From: Streptomyces regalis
GTDB taxonomy: Bacteria > Actinomycetota > Actinomycetes > Streptomycetales > Streptomycetaceae
Reading direction: 5' to 3'
Assembly: GCF_001509475.1 (NCBI RefSeq)
Contig: NZ_LLZG01000360.1
Span: 1-64,000 of the forward strand
DNA: 64,000 nt
In this document: positions 1 to 8,443 of the stretch, piece after piece
Layout of the letters: the number at the start of each line of letters is the position of its first letter
How positions within the stretch are numbered: the first letter of the stretch is position 1
Translations under genes and position numbers: made by a program
The notes under the pieces: model-generated
The model's database searches: none
What the model saw: only the letters and a program-made list of their open reading frames with translations
Told to the model about the DNA's origin: nothing

Positions 1-595
1 GCGCCGGGGGAGTGGACATCGGTGGTGCGGGCGGGGCGACCGGGGGCTGCATGGTGGGCTGCGGCGGGGCTACCGGGGCGGCGGCCGGGGCCGGTTCCTC
101 GACCGTGACGCCGAAGTCGGTGGCGATGCCGGCCAGGCCGTTGGCGTAGCCCTGGCCGACCGCGCGGGCCTTCCAGGCGCCGCCCCGCAGATAGACCTCG
201 ACGATCACCAGTGCCGTCTCGGTGCCGAGCTGCGGGGGCGTGAAGGTGGCCAGGACGCTGTTGTCGTCCGCGTTGCGGATGGTGGCCGTCGGTTCGATGC
301 CCTGGAAGGTCTGGCCGGCGGCGTCCGGGCTGGCGGTGACGACGATCTTCTCGATGCCGGGGGGAACGGCCGTCGTGTCGACCGTGATCGCGTCGGGGCT
401 GGTGCCGCCGCCCGAGCGGTATGTCACGCCGGGGCCCTGGGGCTGGTTGTAGAAGATGAAGTCGTCGTCGGAGCGCACCTTGCCGTCGGCGGTGAGCAGC
501 AGGCCCGATACGTCGAGCCGCACCGGGGCGGCGACGTCCACCGTCACGCGCGCGGCGGAGAGAGGGATGTTCGAGCCGGGGGTCATAGCTGTCAT
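1..595 (-). CDS. TerD family stress/tellurium-resistance protein, 3' end missing
   Basis: This leftward gene runs off the left edge, so its C-terminus is missing. The readable N-terminus opens with MTAMTPGSNIPLSAARVTV, followed by the TerD beta-sandwich with LLLTADGKVRSDDDFIFYNQP and an FTPPQLGTETALVIVEVYLR block. TerD-domain proteins bind Ca2+ through acidic loops, and the DDD stretch near residue 40 fits this. The globular domain is followed by an Ala/Pro-rich linker near residue 170, as in Streptomyces TerD proteins that carry a C-terminal tail or a second domain. The start at 595 is the first of two in-frame ATGs; the second is at 586. The family is clear, but the biological role of actinobacterial TerD paralogs is not settled. 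Confidence 0.85.
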   Translation of the reverse strand, partial: MTAMTPGSNIPLSAARVTVDVAAPVRLDVSGLLLTADGKVRSDDDFIFYNQPQGPGVTYRSGGGTSPDAITVDTTAVPPGIEKIVVTASPDAAGQTFQGIEPTATIRNADDNSVLATFTPPQLGTETALVIVEVYLRGGAWKARAVGQGYANGLAGIATDFGVTVEEPAPAAAPVAPPQPTMQPPVAPPAPPMSTPPA

Positions 596-657
596 GCCGA
601 GTGAACGAGCGGGGGCGTTTTACCGTTCCCTTACCCAGGGCCCATTTGGCGGAAGGG

Positions 658-879
658 TCAGCGGCGGTTGCGGGGGTGGTTGCGGGCGGTGCGTTCGTTG
701 CCGCGCTTGTAGTTCCCGGTCCAGCGGGCCATGACGAGCTGGGGGTCGCCCGCTTCGACCTCGGCGCGGAATTCGTCGGCTCGGTGGCCGCGGAGGGTTG
801 TGGCGGGGTGGCCGTGGTGGGTGATGCGGATGGTGCCGTCGGGGATGGCCTCGTAGTGGAAGCCGTGTGGGGTTGGCAT
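658..879 (-). CDS. small conserved-looking hypothetical protein (73 aa)
   Basis: A short leftward ORF that starts at the only in-frame ATG with a sensible N-terminus (MPTPHGFHYEAIPDG) and ends in a strongly basic tail (NYKRGNERTARNHPRNRR). The body has alternating hydrophobic residues (GTIRITHHGHPATTLRG, then RADEFRAEVEAGDPQLVMAR), suggesting a small beta-alpha fold. The basic tail could bind nucleic acid, but that is a guess. It lies alone between terD and a REP-like palindrome. I do not recognise a named family, and the coding call rests on codon bias and protein-like composition. Confidence 0.55.
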   Translation of the reverse strand: MPTPHGFHYEAIPDGTIRITHHGHPATTLRGHRADEFRAEVEAGDPQLVMARWTGNYKRGNERTARNHPRNRR

Positions 880-1004
880 GGTCGGGATCGTACGGGTGCG
901 GGGTGGTGCGGCCCAGCGGGTTTCGCCCCCGCCGCCCCTACCCGTCCCGTCCCTGGAGGCCTGCGGCCCCCAGACCCCCGCTTCGGCCCTGAACCGGGCC
1001 TCGT

Positions 1005-1079
1005 CCTCAAACGCCGGACGGGCTGAAATCAGCCCCTCCGGCGTTTGAGGAGCGGGGGTCCAGGGGGCGGAGCCCCTGG
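1005..1079. repeat. REP-like double palindrome in intergenic DNA
   Basis: Inverted arms CCTCAAACGCCGG (1005-1017) and CCGGCGTTTGAGG (1038-1050) enclose an inner palindrome GGGCTGA/TCAGCCC (1020-1026 with 1029-1035). A second hairpin CCAGGGG/CCCCTGG (1060-1066 with 1073-1079) follows. I know this type of sequence as a very common intergenic repeat in Streptomyces genomes. It fills most of the gap between the hypothetical gene (start 879) and the dehydrogenase stop (1118), and could also act as a terminator for the leftward operon. Confidence 0.7.
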
Positions 1080-1117
1080 GGGATGGGACGGGTAGGGGCG
1101 GCGGGGGCGAGAATCCC

Positions 1118-2107
1118 CTACGGCACCACCACGATCTTGCGGCCCACCCCGGACGCGAACTGCTCCAGCGCCTCGGGATACCGCTCCAGCGGAATCCGGT
1201 CGCTGATGAAGATCTCGGGGTCGAGGACCCCGGTCGCGAACAGCTCCGCCGCACGCTCGAAGCTATGCAGGACCGCCATGGAGCCCGTGATCGTGATCTC
1301 TTGGTTGTAGATGCGGTACGGATCGATCGTCACCCGCGTCGCATAGTCCGCCACCCCGAACTGCAGGAACGTGCCCGCCTTCGCGACCCGGTCCAGCCCG
1401 TCCTGGATCGCCGCCGCGTTGCCCGTCGCATCCACCACCAGGTCCCAGCCCTGCGGCCGGTCCAGCTCGTCCGGGTTCGCTGCGGACGCCGAGACGCCGA
1501 GGCGCCGTGCCGTCTCCAGCCGGGCCGGGTTCACGTCGACCACGTCCACGCTCGCCGCCCCGGTCCGCTTGGCCAGCTCCAGCATCATCAGGCCCATCGT
1601 TCCCGAGCCGTAGATCAGGACGTGGGCACCGAGACGGGACTGCAGGACGTCGTAGCCGCGGACGGCGCAGGACAGGGGCTCCACCAGTGCGGCGTCCTGG
1701 GTGCGGACGTGCTCGGGGAGCCGTACGCAGTTCGCCACCGGCGCCACCGCGTACTGCGCCGCGCCCCCCGCCGTCGTCACACCGATCGCGGCCCACCGCT
1801 CGCACAGGTTGTTGTGGCCGGTACGGCAGTACCGGCACTCGTAGCAGTACAACGACGGGTCGACCGCGACCCGGTCGCCCACCGACAGCTCCGTGACCTG
1901 CGTGCCGACCCCGACCACCTCGCCCGCGAACTCGTGCCCGGGCACGATCGGCAGCTTCGGTGCGAACTCGCCCTGGAGGATGTGGAGATCGGTTCCGCAC
2001 AGGCCGCACGCTGCGACCTCGACCACGACGTCGCGCGGTCCTGGCGTCGGGTCCGGGACCTCGGCGACGACGGCCTTGCCCACGGACTCGATGACGGCGG
2101 CCTTCAT
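1118..2107 (-). CDS. zinc-dependent medium-chain alcohol (polyol) dehydrogenase
   Basis: A 329-residue NAD(P)-dependent MDR enzyme, probably oxidising a sugar alcohol to a ketose in the cytoplasm. Visible marks are the catalytic zinc ligands C37 (CGLCGTD) and H58-E59 (GHE), four structural-zinc cysteines C88, C91, C94 and C102, a Rossmann GSGTMG at 168-173, and an acidic residue after the second strand (VVDVN, about 192) that favours NAD+. The start ATG at 2107 overlaps the stop of the upstream permease by four bases (ATGA), which fixes it. As the last gene of a polyol-type ABC operon it probably acts on the imported substrate (sorbitol, mannitol, xylitol or arabitol class). The exact substrate cannot be read. 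It is distantly like L-iditol and threonine dehydrogenases. Confidence 0.85.
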   Translation of the reverse strand: MKAAVIESVGKAVVAEVPDPTPGPRDVVVEVAACGLCGTDLHILQGEFAPKLPIVPGHEFAGEVVGVGTQVTELSVGDRVAVDPSLYCYECRYCRTGHNNLCERWAAIGVTTAGGAAQYAVAPVANCVRLPEHVRTQDAALVEPLSCAVRGYDVLQSRLGAHVLIYGSGTMGLMMLELAKRTGAASVDVVDVNPARLETARRLGVSASAANPDELDRPQGWDLVVDATGNAAAIQDGLDRVAKAGTFLQFGVADYATRVTIDPYRIYNQEITITGSMAVLHSFERAAELFATGVLDPEIFISDRIPLERYPEALEQFASGVGRKIVVVP

Positions 2108-2970
2108 TTCACGGCTCCCAACGACAGGCCCTGGACCAGCTTGTCCTGGGCGGCGAACCCCGCGGCGAGTACCGGCAGGGAGATGACGAGCGACGCGGCG
2201 CACACCTTGGCCAGGAACAGGCCCTGGCTGGTGATGAAGCCGGTCAGGAAGACGGGGGCGGTCTCCGCCACCACGCCGGTCAGCACTCGGGCGAACAGCA
2301 GCTCGTTCCAGCTGAAGATGAAGCAGATCAGCGACGTTGCCGCGATGCCCGGCAGGGCGATGGGGGCGACCACGCGCCACAGGATCGTCGGCAGCCTCGC
2401 GCCGTCGATCTGCGCCGCCTCGATGATCGCGACCGGCACCTCGGCGAGGAAGGACTGCATCATCCACACCGCGATCGGCAGGTTCATGGCCGTGTAGAGG
2501 ATGACCAGCGCCCAGATGTTGTCGAGCAGGCCGGTGTTCTTCGCGAACAAGTAGATCGGCAGCAGGCCCGCCACCAGCGGCAGCATCTTCGTGGAGAGGA
2601 AGAAGAACAGGACGTCGGTCCACTTCTTCACCGGGCGGATCGACAGTGCGTAGGCGGCAGGTAGTGCCAGGAGCAGCGTCAGCAGCGTCGAAGCCACCGA
2701 CGCCGTCGCCGAGTTGATCAGGGAGGGCCAGGGGCCGGCGCCGCCGCCCGCGCCGAAGAACTCGCGGTAGCCGTCCAGGGTGAGGGAGGCGGCGAGGGAG
2801 GGCGGGTTGGTTGCGGCGTCAGACTCCGAGTGGAAGGACGTCAGGGCCATCCAGAGGATGGGGAGGACGAACAGGATGCCAGCCAGCCAGGCGACGACTC
2901 CCAGGGCGGCGCCCTGGAACCGGCCGCGGAACGGCAGTCGTCGTGGGGCTGCGGTGGTGAGCGTGGTCAT
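2104..2970 (-). CDS. carbohydrate ABC transporter permease, MalG type
   Basis: A 288-residue inner-membrane permease with about six hydrophobic spans and the EAA loop that contacts the ATPase (EAAQIDGARLPTILWRVVAPI). The C-terminus ends LVQGLSLGAVK, typical of MalG-type subunits. It forms a heterodimer with the gene upstream (start 2970, one-base overlap) and is translationally coupled to the dehydrogenase downstream. Sequence style and gene context (binding protein, two permeases, MDR dehydrogenase, DeoR regulator) match bacterial sorbitol/mannitol transporters. No ATPase gene is present in the operon. Confidence 0.9.
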   Translation of the reverse strand: MTTLTTAAPRRLPFRGRFQGAALGVVAWLAGILFVLPILWMALTSFHSESDAATNPPSLAASLTLDGYREFFGAGGGAGPWPSLINSATASVASTLLTLLLALPAAYALSIRPVKKWTDVLFFFLSTKMLPLVAGLLPIYLFAKNTGLLDNIWALVILYTAMNLPIAVWMMQSFLAEVPVAIIEAAQIDGARLPTILWRVVAPIALPGIAATSLICFIFSWNELLFARVLTGVVAETAPVFLTGFITSQGLFLAKVCAASLVISLPVLAAGFAAQDKLVQGLSLGAVK

Positions 2971-3917
2971 CAGCGGGACACCTCCGCGCGGAACAGGGAC
3001 GACACGACGCGCAGGGCGAAGGTCGCGAGGATGATCGAGCCGATGACGACGATCACGCCGGCCGCCGAGGCGAGGCCGTTCTCGTGTGCCTGGTAGAAGG
3101 TCTGGTAGATGGTGTACGGCAGGTTCGCGGTGCCCAGGCCGCCGGAGGTGATGGTGTACACCGCGTCGAAGTTCTGCACGATGTAGATCGAGCCGAGCAG
3201 CACGCTCAGTTCGATGTACCGGCGGATGTGCGGCAGCGTCATGTGGATGAACACCTGCCAGTCGTTCGCGCCGTCCACCCGCGCCGCTTCGATGAGTTGC
3301 GGGTCACGGCTCTGCAGTCCGGCGAGCAGGATCAGCGTCATGAAGGGAGTCCACTGCCAGATCAGCGAGGCCTCCACCGCCATCAGCGGCATTTCGGAGA
3401 TCCAGTCCGGCTGGGCGGCTCCGCTGCCTCCGATCCAGTGCAGGATGCCGTTGAACAGGCCGTACTCGGGATTGAAGAGCACGTGCTTCCACAGCAGCGC
3501 GGCCGCGATCGGCACCAGCAGGAACGGGGCGATGAGCATGGTGCGGACTGCTGCCCGGCCGCGGAACTTGCGGTCCAGCAGGAGCGCCAGCAGCAGGCCG
3601 AGGACCAGGCTGACGAGTACGACCGTGGCGGTCAGCAGGACCGTCGTCCACACCGACTTGCGCAGTTCGGGGGTGCTCAGCACTTCCGAGTAGTTGGCGA
3701 AGCCGGCGAAGTGGCGGTCGTCGGGGTAGAGGGCGTTCCAGTCGAAGAACGAGATGACCAGGGTGGCCACGAAGGGCAGCTGTGTCACGACGATCATGAA
3801 GATCAGTGCGGGCAGCAGCGGGGCCCGGGTGGCCCAGGCGCGCATACGGTTCGGCCGCCGGGCCGCCGGTCGCGGGGAGGCGGCGGCGATCCGGGTGGGG
3901 GGAGTCGTCACGGTCAT
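2970..3917 (-). CDS. carbohydrate ABC transporter permease, MalF type
   Basis: A 315-residue membrane permease with a cytoplasmic, Arg-rich N-terminus, a first span near residues 33-55 (LLPALIFMIVVTQLPFVATL) and an EAA loop (EAARVDGANDWQVFIHMTLP). It pairs with the MalG-type permease that follows. Start 3917 shares a base with the TAA stop of the binding-protein gene, so binding protein and both permeases are translationally linked. FFDWNALYPD and the IVQNFDAVYTITSGG motif are typical of polyol transporters, which supports the sugar-alcohol assignment without proving it. Confidence 0.9.
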   Translation of the reverse strand: MTVTTPPTRIAAASPRPAARRPNRMRAWATRAPLLPALIFMIVVTQLPFVATLVISFFDWNALYPDDRHFAGFANYSEVLSTPELRKSVWTTVLLTATVVLVSLVLGLLLALLLDRKFRGRAAVRTMLIAPFLLVPIAAALLWKHVLFNPEYGLFNGILHWIGGSGAAQPDWISEMPLMAVEASLIWQWTPFMTLILLAGLQSRDPQLIEAARVDGANDWQVFIHMTLPHIRRYIELSVLLGSIYIVQNFDAVYTITSGGLGTANLPYTIYQTFYQAHENGLASAAGVIVVIGSIILATFALRVVSSLFRAEVSR

Positions 3918-5278
3918 TACTGGTACTTCTTTCCGACGGCCTCGGCGAGCTTCTGCGCCTTGCTCAGCGCGCTGTCCACCGACTGCCGCCCGGCGATCGC
4001 GGAGCTGATCTCCTGGGAGACCTTGGTGCCCAGGTCGGTGAACTCGGGGATGCCGACGAACTGGATGCCGGGCGCGGGCCGGGGCTGCACGCCCGGGTCC
4101 TCGGGCTTGGCGCCCGCGATGGCGTCACGGGTGACGTCCGCGAAGGCGGCCGCATCCTTGCGGTACTCCGGGATGTCGTACGTCGACGTGCGCTTGCCGC
4201 CCGGCACGTTGGCCCAGCCGATCTTCTCGCCGACGAGCTTCTCGTAGTCCTTGCCGGAGGCCCAGGAGATGAACTTCCAGGCGTTCTCGGCGTTCTTGGA
4301 CGCCTTCTGGACGCCCCAGGCCCAGGTGTAGAGCCAGCCGGAGCTGTCGGTCTTCTCGACCGGCGCCGGGACGTAGCCGATCTTGCCCTTGACCGGGGAG
4401 CCGGAGGCCTCCAGGGAGCCGGCGCCGGCGGTGGCGTCGTACCACATGGCCGTCTTGCTCTGGGTCATGTTGTTCAGGCACTCGGCGTAGCCGGACTGTG
4501 CGGCGCCGGACTCGCCGTGCTTACGGACCAGGTCGACGTAGAACTGCGTGGCCTCCTTGAACTCCTTGGAGTCCAGCTGTGCGTTCCAGTCCTTGTCGAA
4601 CCAGGTGCCGCCGAAGGTGTTGACGACCGTGGTCAGCGGCGCCATGACCTCGCCCCAGCCCGGCAGGCCGCGCAGGCAGATGCCCTTCATGTCGGACTCG
4701 GACTCGTCCACCTTCGCGGCGAGGTCGGCGACCTGCTTCCAGGTGGGCTTGGCGGGCATGGTCAGGCCCGCCTTGTCGAAGATGTCCTTGCGGTACATCA
4801 GGAAGGAGGACTCGCCGTAGAAGGGCTCGCCGTAGAGCTTGCCGTCCTCCGCGGTCAGGGCCTGTGTCATCGGGGTGAGGACGTCGTCCTGGTCGAAGGC
4901 GGTGTCGCTCTTGACGTACGAGTCCAGGGAGTGGAGCCAGCCGTTCTTGGCGTAGATGGGGATCTCGTAGTTGCTGAGGGTGGCGACGTCGTACTGGCCC
5001 GCCTGGTTGGCGAAGTCCTGGCTGATCTTGTCCCGGACGTCGTTCTCCGGCAGGACGGTGAAGTTCACCTTGATGCCGGTGTCCTTGGTGAAGTTGTCCG
5101 CGGTGAGCTTCTGCAGCTCCACCATCTGGGGGTTGTTCACCATCAGGACGTTGATGGAGTCGCCGCCGGAGGATCCGGACCCGCCGGCGCCCGCGCAGGC
5201 GGCGAGCGGAGTGATCAGCGTCCCTACGGCGGCCACGAGGAGGAGGTGGCGTGGCGCGCGTCGGCTCTGGGTTCGCAT
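3917..5278 (-). CDS. extracellular sugar/polyol-binding lipoprotein of ABC transporter
   Basis: A 453-residue solute-binding protein. The start ATG at 5278 has AGGAG about eight bases upstream; a longer frame to 5305 has no comparable site. The N-terminus is a lipoprotein signal with the lipobox TPLAACAG, then a Gly/Ser linker and the binding domain (INVLMVNNPQMVELQKLT). It would capture the substrate outside the membrane and pass it to the two permeases that follow. The overall shape resembles binding proteins of sorbitol/mannitol systems. It is the first gene of the operon and faces the DeoR regulator gene upstream, which is transcribed in the same direction. Confidence 0.9.
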   Translation of the reverse strand: MRTQSRRAPRHLLLVAAVGTLITPLAACAGAGGSGSSGGDSINVLMVNNPQMVELQKLTADNFTKDTGIKVNFTVLPENDVRDKISQDFANQAGQYDVATLSNYEIPIYAKNGWLHSLDSYVKSDTAFDQDDVLTPMTQALTAEDGKLYGEPFYGESSFLMYRKDIFDKAGLTMPAKPTWKQVADLAAKVDESESDMKGICLRGLPGWGEVMAPLTTVVNTFGGTWFDKDWNAQLDSKEFKEATQFYVDLVRKHGESGAAQSGYAECLNNMTQSKTAMWYDATAGAGSLEASGSPVKGKIGYVPAPVEKTDSSGWLYTWAWGVQKASKNAENAWKFISWASGKDYEKLVGEKIGWANVPGGKRTSTYDIPEYRKDAAAFADVTRDAIAGAKPEDPGVQPRPAPGIQFVGIPEFTDLGTKVSQEISSAIAGRQSVDSALSKAQKLAEAVGKKYQ

Positions 5279-5404
5279 GGGGTGCTCCTGGACATTTAGA
5301 TGCAAAGGGGACGGGGGTGGGTATGGAGGTGCCCTACGGGGTGGGTCGGTTGGATTTCTGGATCTTTGGTTGGGCGAGGTGTGGTGCCGGAGTCGGCCAG
5401 GACG

Positions 5405-6196
5405 TCAGACGCGGATGACCTGCGGCCCGAGGAGTGAGTAGCGGTGGGCCTCGGATGCGGGGAGCAGCGTGCTCGTCACGATCGCCTCCAGGGCGCCGAC
5501 GTCGGCGAACCGGCAGAAGCTGACCGCTCCGAACTTGGTGTGGACCCCGGCGAAGATCGTGCGCCGCGCGGACCGGATCGCCTGCGACTTGACCTCGCTG
5601 ACCGCAGGGTCGGGCGTGGTGAGGCCGTGATCGCGGGAGATGCCGTTGGCGCCGATGAACGCCAGGTCGATGACGAAGCCGGCGAGCATCTTCGTCGTCC
5701 AGTGATCGACGGTGGCCAGCGTGCCGGAGCGCACCCGGCCGCCGAGCAGCAGGACCGAGATGTTCTCGGCCTCGGCGAGTGAGCCGGCGACCGGCAGGGA
5801 CGCGGTGACCACGGTCAGCTGCCGGTCCCTGGGCAGGGCCTCGGCGACGAGTTGCGGGGTGAAGCCCTCGTCGACGAAGACCGTCTCGGCGTCCCCGAGC
5901 AGCCCGGCCGCCGCGGCCGCGATCCGGCGCTTCTCGGGCACGTGGCTGGTGGCGCGGAAGGCGAGCGTCGTCTCGAAGCCCGCGCTCTCCACGGGGTAGG
6001 CGCCGCCGTGGGTGCGGCGGAGGAGGCCGTGGTCCTCCAGGACGCGCAGGTCCCGGCGTACGGTCTCCTTGGCGACGCCCAGTTCGGTGGCGAGCGCGGT
6101 GACGTCGACCGAGCCGGTGGCCCGCGCGATGCGCACGATCTCACGCTGGCGTTCCTCGGCGGTCTTCGCCGTATTCGCCGTCGTCATCGTCGACAC
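5405..6196 (-). CDS. DeoR/GlpR family transcriptional regulator
   Basis: A 263-residue regulator with an N-terminal winged helix (ERQREIVRIARATGSVDVTALATE is the HTH region, then KETVRRDLRVLEDHGLLRRTHGG). The C-terminal DeoR sensor domain has the phosphosugar-binding-type segments VFVDEGFT and IGANGIS. GTG at 6196 is preferred because GGAAG lies six bases upstream; ATG at 6187 is the alternative. DeoR proteins usually repress a sugar operon until a phosphorylated sugar binds. Located just upstream of the polyol ABC operon in the same orientation, it is the obvious candidate regulator. The 126-bp gap to the binding-protein gene would hold that operon's promoter. Confidence 0.9.
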   Translation of the reverse strand: MSTMTTANTAKTAEERQREIVRIARATGSVDVTALATELGVAKETVRRDLRVLEDHGLLRRTHGGAYPVESAGFETTLAFRATSHVPEKRRIAAAAAGLLGDAETVFVDEGFTPQLVAEALPRDRQLTVVTASLPVAGSLAEAENISVLLLGGRVRSGTLATVDHWTTKMLAGFVIDLAFIGANGISRDHGLTTPDPAVSEVKSQAIRSARRTIFAGVHTKFGAVSFCRFADVGALEAIVTSTLLPASEAHRYSLLGPQVIRV

Positions 6197-6251
6197 CCGC
6201 TTCCGTGCTGTGCTGCGTGACTCGATCGCCTGCGGGGCGGTCGGGTTGTGT

Positions 6252-6355
6252 TGCCCGTTCGGGCCCGGTGGGGCCCATGGGGGAAGTTCTACAGCGGCAA
6301 AGCGGGACTGAACAGGCCTGTTGTCGAGTCGATACTGCCCGTTTGTGCCCGTTCG
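6252..6355. promoter_or_regulatory. repeated TGCCCGTTYG boxes upstream of deoR-type gene
   Basis: The leader of the DeoR gene contains two directly adjacent copies, TGCCCGTTTG (6336-6345) and TGCCCGTTCG (6346-6355), and a third copy TGCCCGTTCG at 6252-6261. Tandem direct repeats in the promoter are a usual operator architecture for DeoR-family proteins, so autoregulation is plausible. This is inference from position and repetition only. Confidence 0.35.
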
Positions 6356-6432
6356 GCTCGGCGCGTGACCGTGTCGGACCTGGGCGACCGAAGATCGTGA
6401 CGTGAGATCGGGCAGCGCGGATGCCCGAATGC

Positions 6433-6469
6433 GGAAGCGGACGGGCCCGTTCGGTGCCCGCCCGCTTCC
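6433..6469 (-). terminator. stem-loop downstream of uronate dehydrogenase
   Basis: Arms at 6433-6446 and 6456-6469 pair over 14 positions with one mismatch around a nine-base loop. The hairpin lies 32 bases past the udh stop codon in the direction of transcription. No clear U-tract follows, as is common for Streptomyces terminators. Confidence 0.55.
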
Positions 6470-6500
6470 CGGACGCTCGTTTTCCGCCGTGCCGGCGGGG

Positions 6501-7325
6501 TCAGTACGGCCAGATCGGCGGGTCGCTGACGAAGTGGCCGCCCAGGTAGGCGTGCGCGACGTTGTCCGGTTCGAGGTCGCCCTGCTCGGCGATGAGCTTC
6601 TCGGCGTACGGTTCGGAGTCGTCCTGCGGCTCGTAGCCGAGGGTGCGCGCGGTGGTCAGGTCCCACCACAGGCGCGTGTTCGCGGAGGAGCCGTAGACGA
6701 CGGTGTGCTCGACGTTCTCGGCGGTCAGGGCCGCGTGGAAGAGGCGGGCGCCGTCGGCGGGGCTCATCCACACCGAGAGCATGCGGACGCTGGTCGGCTC
6801 GGGGAAGCAGGAGCCGATGCGGACGGACACCGTCTCCAGGCCGTACTTGTCCCAGTAGAACTGCGCGAGATCCTCGCCGAAGGACTTGGACAGGCCGTAG
6901 AAGGTGTCCGGGCGGCGCGGGGTGTCGATCGGGATGAGCGCGCTCGGATCAAGAGGTGTGTCGCCCTGGGGGCGGGGTGTGAAGCCGACGGCGTGGTTGG
7001 AGGAGGCGAAGACGATGCGCTCCACGCCCTCCTCGCGGGCGGCCTCGTACAGGTGGTAGGTGCCCTCGATGTTCGCCTTGAGGATCTTCTCGAACGGGGC
7101 TTCCAGGGAGATGCCCGCGAGATGGATGATCGCGTCGACGCCCCGCACGGCCTCGCGCACCGCGTCCTTGTCGGCGAGGTCGGTGACGATCGAGTCCGGC
7201 TCGCCGTCGACGGGACGCAGATCGAGCAGCCGCAGCTCGTAGCCGTACGCCGGGAGCAGGTCCCGCATCAGGGTGCCGAGGCCGCCGGCGGCGCCGGTGA
7301 GCAGAACGGTGCGGGGGGCTGGCAT
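6501..7325 (-). CDS. udh: uronate dehydrogenase, NAD-dependent SDR
   Basis: A 274-residue extended-type short-chain dehydrogenase, closest in my memory to Agrobacterium/Pseudomonas Udh (EC 1.1.1.203), which oxidises D-galacturonate or D-glucuronate to the aldarolactone. Visible marks are a GAAGGLG NAD-binding loop (11-17), FASSN (107-110) with the catalytic Ser, YGLSK (143-147) as the YxxxK pair, and RIGSCFPEP with MLSVW, both typical of Udh. ATG at 7325 has AAGGAG upstream and gives the normal family length; a longer frame to 7355 lacks this. It diverges from the dehydratase gene at 7490, and together they cover two steps of oxidative uronate breakdown. Confidence 0.88.
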   Translation of the reverse strand: MPAPRTVLLTGAAGGLGTLMRDLLPAYGYELRLLDLRPVDGEPDSIVTDLADKDAVREAVRGVDAIIHLAGISLEAPFEKILKANIEGTYHLYEAAREEGVERIVFASSNHAVGFTPRPQGDTPLDPSALIPIDTPRRPDTFYGLSKSFGEDLAQFYWDKYGLETVSVRIGSCFPEPTSVRMLSVWMSPADGARLFHAALTAENVEHTVVYGSSANTRLWWDLTTARTLGYEPQDDSEPYAEKLIAEQGDLEPDNVAHAYLGGHFVSDPPIWPY

Positions 7326-7489
7326 CCTCGGTTCTCCTTCGATCAGCGGCCTCATGCGTGCACGGTATTCACATTCGTGGACTAGTTAAGGATCACCACC
7401 CCTCCTCGTCAAGGGTGGTGCAGCCAGCGTTCATAAACGTAAACTCTGATCAGAATCCTGTACTCACCGCCTCGTTCCAGGGAGAGCCC

Positions 7490-8443
7490 GTGACGACTGC
7501 CCCCCTCGCCGCTCGACTCGGCATTCCCAGCGGACCCCTGTTCTTCCCCGTCACGGCGTACGGTCCCGATGGCGCGGTCGATCTCGACACCTACCGCACC
7601 CATGTGCGCCGAGGCGTCGAGGCCGGGGCCGCCGCCGTGTTCGCGTGCTGCGGCACCGGGGAGTTCCACGCGCTCACGCCCGAGGAGTTCCAGGCGTGCG
7701 TGCGGGCGGCCGTCGAGGAGGTGGCGGGACGGGTGCCGGTCGTCGCGGGCGCCGGGTACGGCACCGCCCTCGCCGTGCGGTACGCGCAGCTCGCCGAGGC
7801 GGCCGGGGCGGACGGGCTGCTCGCCATGCCGCCGTATCTCGTCGTCGCCGGGCAGGAGGGGCTGTTGCGGCACTACCGGGAGGTCGCGGCGGCGACCGCG
7901 CTCCCCGTCATCGTCTACCAGCGCGACAACGCCGTGTTCACCCCGGACACCGTCGTCGGACTCGCCCGCACCGACGGGATCATCGGCCTCAAGGACGGCC
8001 TCGGCGACCTGGACCTCATGCAGCGGATCGTCAGCGCCGTACGCACTGAGGTCCCCGGCGACTTCCTCTACTTCAACGGCCTGCCGACCGCCGAGCAGAC
8101 CCAGCTCGCCTACCGCGCGATCGGGGTCCCGCTCTACTCCTCCGCGGTGTTCTGCTTCGCCCCCGAGATCGCCCTCGCCTTCCACCGGGCACTGGAGGCC
8201 GGCGACGACACGACGGTGAACCGTCTCCTGGACGGCTTCTACCGCCCGTTCGTCGAGCTGCGCGCCCGGGGTCGCGGATACGCCGTCGCCCTCGTCAAGG
8301 CCGGGGTACGGCTGCGCGGGCCGGCCGTGGGGGAGGTCCGGCCCCCGCTGCACGAGCCGAGCGAGGATCATGTCAAGCAGCTCGCCGAGGTGATCGAGCG
8401 CGGATACGCGCTGCTGGAGAAGGAGCCGGAGGAATCCAAGTGA
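7490..8443 (+). CDS. kdgD: 5-dehydro-4-deoxyglucarate dehydratase (DapA superfamily)
   Basis: A 317-residue TIM-barrel class I lyase, probably EC 4.2.1.41, which turns 5-keto-4-deoxyglucarate into 2-oxoglutarate semialdehyde with loss of water and CO2. Schiff-base lysine K168 (GLKDG), the active-site tyrosine Y143 (IVYQRD) and the GTGE phosphate/carboxylate loop (55-58) are all present. FACCGTGEFHAL and VYQRDNAVF are typical of KdgD rather than DapA. GTG at 7490 has GGGAG upstream. It diverges from udh, placing it in the galacturonate-galactarate pathway. The intermediate lactonase, aldarate dehydratase and final semialdehyde dehydrogenase are not obvious in this window. Confidence 0.85.
   Translation: MTTAPLAARLGIPSGPLFFPVTAYGPDGAVDLDTYRTHVRRGVEAGAAAVFACCGTGEFHALTPEEFQACVRAAVEEVAGRVPVVAGAGYGTALAVRYAQLAEAAGADGLLAMPPYLVVAGQEGLLRHYREVAAATALPVIVYQRDNAVFTPDTVVGLARTDGIIGLKDGLGDLDLMQRIVSAVRTEVPGDFLYFNGLPTAEQTQLAYRAIGVPLYSSAVFCFAPEIALAFHRALEAGDDTTVNRLLDGFYRPFVELRARGRGYAVALVKAGVRLRGPAVGEVRPPLHEPSEDHVKQLAEVIERGYALLEKEPEESK

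Noticed and set aside
3806..5299. 497-codon rightward open frame opposite the polyol binding protein
   Set aside because: It mirrors a clear lipoprotein gene on the other strand, has the Arg/Val/Gly-rich composition of an antisense frame in high-GC DNA, and shows no domain.
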